Source of the DNA: an uncultured Collinsella sp.
GTDB lineage: Bacteria; Actinomycetota; Coriobacteriia; Coriobacteriales; Coriobacteriaceae
Direction of reading: 5' to 3'
NCBI GenBank assembly: GCA_902494195.1
Contig: CABUSH010000042.1
Span: 1 to 11,117 of the forward strand
Length of the DNA: 11,117 nt
The position numbers and the translations under genes were made by a program. The notes under the pieces were generated by a model. It worked only from the letters and a program-made list of their open reading frames with translations. It made no database searches and was not told the DNA's origin. Numbering within the stretch: position 1 is the first letter of the stretch; each line of letters opens with the position of its first letter. Below are positions 4,577-10,169 of the stretch, piece after piece.

Positions 4577-6340
4577 ATGAAGGCACTCTACAATGACGGT
4601 TCGGTGGCCGAGCTCCCGCAGGACGAGGTCACGCACGTCATCCGCCACTCCGCCGCGCACATCATGGCGCAGGCCATCAAGCGCCTGTACCCCGAGGCCG
4701 ACTTTGCCTACGGGCCCGCGACCGACAACGGCTTCTACTACGACGTCGACCTGCCCGAGGGCGTCAAGATCAGCGAGGACGACTTCCCCGCGATCGAGGC
4801 CGAGATGAAAAAGATCGTCAAGGAGAACCTCAAGTTTTCCGTGTACGAGAAGCCCCGCGCCGAGGCCATCGCCCTTATGGAGGAGCGCGGCGAGAAGTAC
4901 AAGGTCGAGCACATTGGCGACCTGGACGACGACGCTCGCATCACCTTCTACCAGCAGGGCGACTACATCGACATGTGCGTTGGCCCCCACATCTGCTACA
5001 CCAAGGCTCTGAAGGCCTTTAAGCTCACCGGCGTCTCTGGCGCCTACTGGAAGGGCGACAAGGACAACAAGATGCTCACCCGCATCAACGGCGTCGCCTT
5101 TGCCACCAAGGAAGAGCTCGACGAGCACATGCACATGCTGGAGGAGGCCAAGAAGCGCGACCACCGCAAGATCGGCCGCGAGATGGACCTCTTTATGATG
5201 CGCGACGAGGCCCCCGGCTTCCCGTTCTTCCTGCCCAACGGCATGATCCTTAAGAACACGCTGCTGGACTACTGGCGCGAGATCCACCACAAGGCCGGCT
5301 ACGTGGAGATCTCCACGCCGCTCATCATGAACAAGCAGCTTTGGAAGACCTCGGGCCACTGGGACCACTACAAGGACAACATGTACTCCACCGTCATCGA
5401 CGACGAAGAGTACTGCATTAAGCCCATGAACTGTCCGGGCGGCGTGCTTGTGTACGCCTCCAAGCCGCACTCTTACCGCGAGCTGCCCATCCGCGCCGGC
5501 GAGATCGGCCTGGTGCACCGCCACGAGCTGCGCGGCGCCCTGCACGGCCTGTTCCGCGTGCGCTGCTTTAACCAGGACGACGCCCACCTGTTTGTACGTC
5601 CCGACCAGCTGACCGACGAGATCGTGGGTGTGGTAAACCTGATCGACTCCGTGTACCAGAAGTTTGGCTTTAAGTACCACGTTGAGCTTTCCACCCGCCC
5701 CGAGGACTCCATGGGCTCCGACGAGGACTGGGCACGCGCCGAGGAGGGCCTGCGCACCGCTCTGGAGAAGCTAGGCATGGACTACGAGGTCAACGAGGGC
5801 GACGGCGCTTTCTACGGTCCTAAGATCGACTTCCACCTGGAGGACTCGCTCGGCCGTACCTGGCAGTGTGGTACCGTGCAGCTCGATTTCCAGATGCCGC
5901 TCAACTTTGACCTGGAGTACGTGGACGCCGACGGCACCAAGAAGCGCCCCATCATGCTGCACCGCGTGTGCTTTGGCTCCATCGAGCGCTTCATCGGCAT
6001 TCTGATTGAGCACTTTGCGGGTAAGTTCCCCACCTGGCTGGCTCCCGTGCAGGTCAAGGCGCTTCCCGTCTCCGAGAAGAGCCGCGACTACGCCCACGAG
6101 GTGTGCGCCAAGCTGGAAGAGGCCGGCATTCGCGTGGTCTGCGACGACCGCGACGAGAAGATCGGCTACAAGATCCGCGAGGCCCGCAGCATCGATCGCG
6201 TGCCCTACATGCTCATCCTGGGCGAGAAGGAGGTCGAGGCCGGCAACATCTCCGTTCGCGATCGCTCCAACGAGACCGTTCAGATGAGCGTCGATGAGTT
6301 TGTTGCCAAGGTGACCGAGGAGATCAAGACTCGCGCCTAG
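4577..6340 (+). CDS. thrS: Threonyl-tRNA synthetase lacking most of the TGS domain
   Basis: A 587-residue class II synthetase that charges tRNA-Thr in the cytosol. The editing domain is intact: H24xxxH28 and C134/H138 match the HxxxH and CxxxH sites that clear Ser-tRNA-Thr. The catalytic core shows the zinc ligands C286 (MNCPGG), H337 (QDDAH) and H462 (LHRVCFGS), motif 2 FRVRCFNQDDAH (326-337), and motif 3 with GSIERFIGILIEHF (467-480). The anticodon-binding domain follows from about 488 (LAPVQVKALPV). The family is usually about 640 residues. Here the HxxxH motif lies at residue 24 rather than near 73, because the N-terminal TGS domain is reduced to a DGSVAELP stub. The ATG at 4577 has AGGAGA 10 nt upstream; a longer in-frame start at 4466 falls ahead of the promoter. 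A hydrophilic Glu/Lys tail ends the protein, and two terminators follow. Confidence 0.97.
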   Translation: MKALYNDGSVAELPQDEVTHVIRHSAAHIMAQAIKRLYPEADFAYGPATDNGFYYDVDLPEGVKISEDDFPAIEAEMKKIVKENLKFSVYEKPRAEAIALMEERGEKYKVEHIGDLDDDARITFYQQGDYIDMCVGPHICYTKALKAFKLTGVSGAYWKGDKDNKMLTRINGVAFATKEELDEHMHMLEEAKKRDHRKIGREMDLFMMRDEAPGFPFFLPNGMILKNTLLDYWREIHHKAGYVEISTPLIMNKQLWKTSGHWDHYKDNMYSTVIDDEEYCIKPMNCPGGVLVYASKPHSYRELPIRAGEIGLVHRHELRGALHGLFRVRCFNQDDAHLFVRPDQLTDEIVGVVNLIDSVYQKFGFKYHVELSTRPEDSMGSDEDWARAEEGLRTALEKLGMDYEVNEGDGAFYGPKIDFHLEDSLGRTWQCGTVQLDFQMPLNFDLEYVDADGTKKRPIMLHRVCFGSIERFIGILIEHFAGKFPTWLAPVQVKALPVSEKSRDYAHEVCAKLEEAGIRVVCDDRDEKIGYKIREARSIDRVPYMLILGEKEVEAGNISVRDRSNETVQMSVDEFVAKVTEEIKTRA

Positions 6341-6362
6341 CACAAACAATACAAGAATTAAC

Positions 6363-6397
6363 AAAGGCGATCGTCCTCGCGGGCGGTCGCCTTTTTT
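6363..6397 (+). terminator. thrS terminator 1
   Basis: AAAGGCGATCG pairs with CGGTCGCCTTT through one wobble, closed by a 10-nt loop and followed by T6, with further T-rich sequence (GTTGT) after it. It starts 23 bp after the thrS stop and is a canonical intrinsic terminator. Confidence 0.92.
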
Positions 6398-6411
6398 GTT
6401 GTCTATAGAAG

Positions 6412-6439
6412 AAAAGCCGCTGGTTAGAGCGGCTTTTTT
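6412..6439 (+). terminator. thrS terminator 2 (tandem)
   Basis: AAAAGCCGC (6412-6420) pairs with GCGGCTTTT (6429-6437) around TGGTTAGA, within a T6 run (6434-6439). With A-runs on the left and T-runs on the right it can act in both directions. It is a second stop only about 15 nt after the first, which would isolate thrS from the polysaccharide locus. Confidence 0.9.
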
Positions 6440-6444
6440 GTTGT

Positions 6445-6580
6445 GCAAAAAGGTACAGGTTTTTGTATCTTTCGACGGGCTTCATTATACGAGCAAACTG
6501 CTCGCGTTTTCCCAGATTGCACAAAATGTGCCGCGAATGGGTGCATCTCCATACGCCTCTACAAAAACCTGTACTTTTGC
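6445..6580. repeat. Distant inverted repeat GTACAGGTTTTTGTA upstream of the loaP-like gene
   Basis: GTACAGGTTTTTGTA at 6453-6467 is repeated in inverse at 6560-6574. GCAAAA flanks both outer ends (6445-6450 and 6575-6580), with a 2-nt insertion on the left. Each 15-mer is itself an imperfect palindrome, with TACA and TGTA at its ends. Two small hairpins lie between the arms: CGAGCA-AAC-TGCTCG (6490-6504) and GCACA-AAA-TGTGC (6519-6531). It could be paired operator sites or the ends of a small element. Confidence 0.6.
6463..6490 (+). promoter_or_regulatory. Candidate promoter for the loaP-like gene
   Basis: TTGTAT (6463-6468) and TTATAC (6485-6490) are 16 bp apart, the same -35 sequence and spacing as proposed for thrS. 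The -35 overlaps the left 15-mer of the inverted repeat, so a protein bound there would affect initiation. The leader would be about 170 nt. Confidence 0.3.
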
Positions 6581-6617
6581 GACTGCGCCTAGCTGCGAGC
6601 GAGAAGCCTGTTCTTAA

Positions 6618-6661
6618 CGCCCCTGCATCCGTGTGTGTCGCGGATGCAAGAAAAGGGGGCG
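6618..6661 (+). promoter_or_regulatory. Leader hairpin sequestering the loaP Shine-Dalgarno
   Basis: An inner stem of 10 pairs (6624-6633 with 6639-6648, one wobble) is closed by the pentaloop TGTGT. An outer stem pairs CGCCCC (6618-6623) with GGGGCG (6656-6661), leaving a one-sided 7-nt bulge AGAAAAG. The outer 3' strand is most of the AGGGGG ribosome binding site for the ATG at 6666, so the fold would block translation. LoaP proteins are known to bind leader RNA hairpins, which makes autoregulation a plausible reading. Confidence 0.55.
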
Positions 6662-6665
6662 AGAG

Positions 6666-7256
6666 ATGGAACAGACAATGCGGCGCCAAGAGCAGCTGCC
6701 CGGTGCCTTTAGTGGCACTACTACCAACAGCCAGCACGGCCGCGTCCGCTGGTATCTGGTCCACACCCCCAATGGTAAAGAGCGCGAGACCTGCGAAAAG
6801 GTCCGCCGCATTATCCCGCACGAGCTGATGCAGGACGCTTTTGTGATGCAAAAGGAGTTCTGGTTTAAGCGGGACGGCGCATGGTCGCTCCAAACCAAAC
6901 CCATGTACAAGGAATATTTCTTCGTTGCCACGCACGATGCCGCAGCGCTCGATAGGGCTTTGGCACAACTGAGCTTTGGCTGCCGCATCGCCGGTAGTAG
7001 GGAGCGGGCGTACATGCCCATGCCGGACGACGCACAGGACTGGTATTGCAGCGTGCTCGACGACGACGGCGTGGTGCGCAACAGCGTCGCCCGCATAGAA
7101 GACGGCGTGCTGCACATAGAGCAGGGTCCCTTGGTGGGGCAAGAGGCCCGCGTTAAAAAGATCGACCGTCATAAGCGCTGGTGCCTGGTCGACTTTGGCG
7201 AAGGCGACTCCGCATTTAGGGAGCTGCTTGCGCTGGACGTCCCCAGCAAAACGTAG
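6666..7256 (+). CDS. loaP: LoaP-type NusG paralogue, processive transcription antiterminator
   Basis: A 196-residue cytosolic regulator. The NGN domain runs from RWYLVHTPNGKERETCEKV (28-46) to about 115, containing the FWFKRDG hairpin and the KPMYKEYFFV strand (78-87) that corresponds to the LFPGYIFV core of NusG. After a linker (116-140), a KOW domain has GVLHIEQGPLVGQEARVKKIDRHKR around 147-171. The EGPL-G-E-KKI-RHKR pattern is typical of LoaP rather than housekeeping NusG, where GPF is usual. LoaP members bind RNA polymerase at RNA hairpins in the leaders of long biosynthetic operons and suppress termination. Here it directly precedes capsule/exopolysaccharide genes, its probable target. 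The ATG at 6666 is preceded by AGGGGG; an in-frame GTG at 6633 lies inside the leader hairpin and has no ribosome site. The N-terminal 25 residues are hydrophilic and not conserved. Confidence 0.88.
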   Translation: MEQTMRRQEQLPGAFSGTTTNSQHGRVRWYLVHTPNGKERETCEKVRRIIPHELMQDAFVMQKEFWFKRDGAWSLQTKPMYKEYFFVATHDAAALDRALAQLSFGCRIAGSRERAYMPMPDDAQDWYCSVLDDDGVVRNSVARIEDGVLHIEQGPLVGQEARVKKIDRHKRWCLVDFGEGDSAFRELLALDVPSKT

Positions 7257-7310
7257 GGGAGACGTTGCACTCGCAATTTATTTGGTTTTTGAATCCGTGG
7301 ATGGGGGGGG

Positions 7311-7328
7311 GTTCCTGGGGACAGGAAC
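7311..7328 (+). terminator. GNRA-capped hairpin, possible attenuator
   Basis: GTTCCTG (7311-7317) and CAGGAAC (7322-7328) pair exactly around GGGA. The T-run comes 5 nt late (GTAAGTTTTATT), so termination would be weak. The same GTTCCTG/CAGGAAC arms form the top of the hairpin at 184-252, so this may instead be a dispersed repeat. Confidence 0.35.
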
Positions 7329-7375
7329 GTAAGTTTTATTGTGGCTGCTAAAGAAGTAACAGAAAGTAATACGCC

Positions 7376-7407
7376 CGTGGGGGTGCCTGCTAGAGGCATT
7401 TCCCACG
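7376..7407 (+). promoter_or_regulatory. Two-part leader hairpin before the phosphoglycosyl transferase gene
   Basis: CGTGGG (7376-7381) pairs with CCCACG (7402-7407), and inside it TGCCT (7384-7388) pairs with AGGCA (7394-7398) with loop GCTAG. The internal loop GG/TTT can form wobbles. It ends 27 nt before the GTG start and is a candidate RNA site for LoaP loading or for attenuation. Confidence 0.45.
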
Positions 7408-7434
7408 ACTATTTCCTTGGTGGGGTGCTAGCCC

Positions 7435-8079
7435 GTGCCTAGGAAACCGACGGGGACCCTCTTCTACCGCATATGCAAGAGAGCGTTCGACATAGCCTTC
7501 AGCGCCGGGTGCACCGTGGTGCTGACGATTCCCATGGCCTGCGTCTGCGCCGCGATCTGCGCGGAGTCGCCGGGCTGCCCGGTCTACACGCAGGAGCGCG
7601 TGGGCAGGGGAGGCCGGGTGATCCGCGTGCTTAAGCTCCGCAGCATGGTGGCAGACGCCAGCGACGTACACAAGTACCTTAGTCCCGAGCAGCTGCACCA
7701 GTGGGAAGTTGAGCGCAAGGTCGACGATGACCCGCGCATCACCAGGGTGGGCAGGTTCATCCGTAAGTGCTCCATCGACGAGGTGCCGCAGTTCCTCAAC
7801 GTGCTCAAGGGCGATTTGTCCGTTATCGGACCACGTCCCATCACACGTGATGAGCTGGAACAGCACTTCTCCGACGAGGAGAAGGAAGAGCTGTTGAGCG
7901 TTGCCCCGGGCATCACGGGCCTATGGCAGGCCACTGAGCGCAACGGCGCGACCTTTGAGAGTGGCCTGCGCCAGAAGATCGAGCTCCATTACGTGCGGAA
8001 CCGTTGCTTCGGAATGGACTGGAAATGTTTTACAGGCACTTTCGGTGCCATGTTTGGAAAAAGGAGGACTGGGCGATGA
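7435..8079 (+). CDS. Small monotopic phosphoglycosyl transferase (bacterial sugar transferase) that starts polysaccharide assembly
   Basis: A 214-residue member of the bacterial sugar transferase family. It moves a sugar-1-phosphate from a UDP-sugar to undecaprenyl phosphate at the inner face of the membrane, the first step of repeat-unit synthesis. The signature is complete: KRAFDIAFS (15-23), a re-entrant hydrophobic helix (about 18-43) broken at P33, QERVGRGGRVIRVLKLRSM (53-71), DDPRITRVGRFIRK (98-111), the catalytic Asp-Glu in SIDEVPQFLNVL (D115, E116), IGPRPI, and PGITGLWQ (158-165). The length matches the minimal PglC-like form; the four extra membrane helices of WbaP-type enzymes are absent. 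The GTG start follows a GGTGGGG ribosome site and places the KR-FD motif at the usual distance. The stop overlaps the next start as ATGA. The sugar specificity cannot be read from sequence. Confidence 0.93.
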   Translation: MPRKPTGTLFYRICKRAFDIAFSAGCTVVLTIPMACVCAAICAESPGCPVYTQERVGRGGRVIRVLKLRSMVADASDVHKYLSPEQLHQWEVERKVDDDPRITRVGRFIRKCSIDEVPQFLNVLKGDLSVIGPRPITRDELEQHFSDEEKEELLSVAPGITGLWQATERNGATFESGLRQKIELHYVRNRCFGMDWKCFTGTFGAMFGKRRTGR

Positions 8080-8849
8080 CCATGGATGCAAAGCCCTTGG
8101 TGAGCGTGATCATCCCGCTCTACAACTGCGAGAAGTATCTTCCCGAGGCCTTGGACTCGCTCGTCGCGCAGACGGTGCCTGACTGGGAGGCCATCCTCGT
8201 GGACGACTGCTCCGCGGACGGCTCCGCGGCGATGGCCGACGCCTACGCCGCCCGCGACCCGCGCTTCCGCGTTTTTCGACAGCCCGAGAACGGCGGCGCT
8301 GCCAAGGCCCGCAACAGAGCCCTCGAGAACGCGCGCGGCCGCTTCATCGCCTACCTCGACTCCGACGATTACTGGATGCCGGAGAAGCTCGACCGCCAGC
8401 TCGGCTTCATGCGCGACCGCCGCATAGGCGCGTGCTTTACCTCCTACGAGACGGTGAACGAGGACGGGGATCATCGCAACTACGTCCACGTGGACGCCGA
8501 GGTGGGCTACCACCGCTTCCTCACCAAGCCGCCCACGTGCAGCCACACCGTCATGTTCGACACCGCCGTCGTGGACCGGGCGCTTCTCGTGATGCCCGAC
8601 ATCCGCAAAAGGCAGGACGCCGCCACATGGCTCCAGGTCATCAAGGCGGGCCACAGGCTGCACGGCCTCGACGAAGTACTCGCGGCGAACCGTAAGCGGG
8701 CGGGCTCGCTCAGTTCGAACAAGCTCTCCGCCGTCCGCAACACATGGATGCTCTACAGACAGATCGAGCGGCTGTGGCTACCGTACGCCGCCTACTGTCT
8801 GTTCTGGCAGATGTTCCACGCAACCCTCAAGAGAATAGGAAGTATTTAA
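8076..8849 (+). CDS. Family 2 glycosyltransferase
   Basis: A 257-residue GT-A fold enzyme that probably adds the second or a later sugar to the lipid-linked repeat unit on the cytosolic side. The nucleotide-binding start is PLVSVIIPLYNCEKYLPEALDS (7-28), followed by ILVDDCSADGS (40-50), GGAAKARNRAL (73-83) and the metal-binding YLDSDDYW (93-100). RKRQDAATW near 177-185 sits where many GT2 enzymes have the catalytic (E)D. The C-terminal tail (about 220-252) is rich in Trp, Tyr and Arg, as in GT2 enzymes that lie on the membrane. The ATG at 8076 has AAGGAGG 8 nt upstream and overlaps the preceding stop (ATGA), so translation is coupled; an in-frame start at 8004 would overlap that gene by 76 bp without a ribosome site. 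The next gene follows without a gap. Confidence 0.9.
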   Translation: MTMDAKPLVSVIIPLYNCEKYLPEALDSLVAQTVPDWEAILVDDCSADGSAAMADAYAARDPRFRVFRQPENGGAAKARNRALENARGRFIAYLDSDDYWMPEKLDRQLGFMRDRRIGACFTSYETVNEDGDHRNYVHVDAEVGYHRFLTKPPTCSHTVMFDTAVVDRALLVMPDIRKRQDAATWLQVIKAGHRLHGLDEVLAANRKRAGSLSSNKLSAVRNTWMLYRQIERLWLPYAAYCLFWQMFHATLKRIGSI

Positions 8850-10169
8850 ATGTTCACAACCCTTTACGAAGATCTGCTCGCAGGTGACGCCAAGCTCTCG
8901 CTCGTAGGCCTCGGCTACGTTGGCATGCCCATCGCCGTCGAGTTCGCCAAGCACGTCCCCGTCATCGGCTTCGACATCAACGAGGCCAAGGTCGAGCAGT
9001 ACAAGCAGGGCCACGATGCCACCAATGAGGTAGGCGACGAGGCCCTGGCTCACACGACCGTGGACTTCACGGCCGACCCGACGCGCCTAGAGGAGGCCCG
9101 CTTCCACATCGTGGCCGTGCCCACGCCCGTGAACCAGGACAAGACGCCCGACCTAACGCCCGTCATCGGCGCGTCGGAGACGCTGGGCAAGCACCTGAAG
9201 CCCGGCAGCATCGTGGTCTACGAGTCCACCGTCTACCCGGGCGTCACCGAGGACGTCTGCGTGCCGATTCTCGAGCGTGAATCCGGCCTCAGGTGCGGAG
9301 AGGACTTCAAGGTGGGCTACAGCCCCGAACGCATCAACCCCGGCGACCGCGTGCATACCCTTACGACCATCCGCAAGGTGGTCTCGGGCATGGACGACGA
9401 GTCCGCCGAGCTCATCCGCAGGGTCTACGACATCGTGATCGCCGCTGGGACCTTCCCGGTCTCGACCATCAAGACCGCCGAGGCCGTGAAGGTCGTCGAG
9501 AACTCGCAGCGCGACATAAACATTGCCTTCATGAACGAGCTCGCGATGGTGTTCGACCGCATGGGCATCGACACCTCCGAGGTCATCGAGGGCATGAACA
9601 CCAAGTGGAACGCCTTGGGCTTCCGACCGGGCCTGGTGGGCGGGCACTGCATCGGCGTCGACCCCTACTACTTCACCTACGAGGCCGAGAAGCTCGGCTA
9701 CCACAGCCAGATTATCCTTTCCGGCCGCAAGGTGAACGACGGCATGGGCGGATTCGTGGCCGACGCGGCCATCCGCGAGATGGTACAGGCCGGGCTTGCC
9801 CCCGCGAAGTCGCGCGTGGCCGTGCTTGGACTCACCTTCAAGGAGGATTGTCCCGACGTGCGCAACTCCAAGGTGGACGACATTCTCGCTCGCCTGCGCC
9901 AGTACGGCATCGCGCCCCAGGTCTGCGACCCCTGGGCTGACCCGGCTGACGCCAAGGCTGCCTACGGGGTTGACCTTGTTCCCATGGAGGAGCTGCGCGA
10001 CCTCGACTGCCTCATCGTCGCGGTGGCGCACCGCCAGTTCCGCGATATGAGCAGCGACGACGTGAAGGCCCTCTTCGCCGACAAGCCCGACGCCGAGAAG
10101 GTGCTCGTGGACGTGAAGAGCGTCCTGCCTAAGGCGGAGTTCGCTGGGTACCGGTACTGGAGGCTGTAG
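8850..10169 (+). CDS. UDP-sugar 6-dehydrogenase of the TviB/WbpA type (UDP-N-acetylhexosamine or related)
   Basis: A 439-residue UDP-glucose/GDP-mannose dehydrogenase family enzyme that oxidises C6 of a nucleotide sugar to a uronic acid with two NAD per turnover. The NAD site is SLVGLGYVGMPIAVEF (17-32). PTPVNQDKTPDLTPV (91-105) and YESTVYPGVTED (124-135) follow the Vi-antigen TviB and WbpA pattern rather than plain UDP-glucose dehydrogenase. YSPERINPGD (157-166), K214 in EAVKVVEN, N218, and the catalytic C267 in GGHCIGVDPYY are all present. The C-terminal UDP-binding domain has LGLTFKEDCPDVRNSK (326-341). The sequence therefore favours UDP-GlcNAc or UDP-GalNAc as substrate, which would give an acidic aminosugar; this is inference. 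The ATG directly follows the upstream stop (TAAATG) with AGGAAG as ribosome site. All catalytic residues and the full length are intact. Confidence 0.92.
   Translation: MFTTLYEDLLAGDAKLSLVGLGYVGMPIAVEFAKHVPVIGFDINEAKVEQYKQGHDATNEVGDEALAHTTVDFTADPTRLEEARFHIVAVPTPVNQDKTPDLTPVIGASETLGKHLKPGSIVVYESTVYPGVTEDVCVPILERESGLRCGEDFKVGYSPERINPGDRVHTLTTIRKVVSGMDDESAELIRRVYDIVIAAGTFPVSTIKTAEAVKVVENSQRDINIAFMNELAMVFDRMGIDTSEVIEGMNTKWNALGFRPGLVGGHCIGVDPYYFTYEAEKLGYHSQIILSGRKVNDGMGGFVADAAIREMVQAGLAPAKSRVAVLGLTFKEDCPDVRNSKVDDILARLRQYGIAPQVCDPWADPADAKAAYGVDLVPMEELRDLDCLIVAVAHRQFRDMSSDDVKALFADKPDAEKVLVDVKSVLPKAEFAGYRYWRL

Larger units (their letters stand above)
7257..7434 (+). promoter_or_regulatory. Structured leader between loaP and the polysaccharide operon
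   Basis: This 178-bp gap contains a 9-G run (7303-7311), a perfect 7-bp hairpin with a GGGA (GNRA) loop at 7311-7328 followed by GTAAGTTTTATTG, an A-rich stretch (7350-7372), and a two-part hairpin at 7376-7407. No strong promoter is visible. The layout fits an antitermination leader in which LoaP is recruited, or where a weak terminator is overridden. Confidence 0.5.

Noticed and set aside
3896..5680. A long minus-strand open frame of 594 codons
   Set aside because: It lies antisense across the zinc-ribbon gene and thrS, is dominated by Val, Leu, Ala and His runs typical of the complement of GC-rich genes, and matches no family.
6633..6665. Earlier in-frame GTG start for the LoaP-like protein
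   Set aside because: It lies inside the leader hairpin, has no ribosome site, and adds 11 residues (CRGCKKRGRE) with no domain match. The ATG at 6666 has AGGGGG upstream.
8004..8075. Longer N-terminus for the GT2 glycosyltransferase
   Set aside because: It would overlap the phosphoglycosyl transferase gene by 76 bp with no ribosome site, whereas ATG 8076 has AAGGAGG and an ATGA junction.
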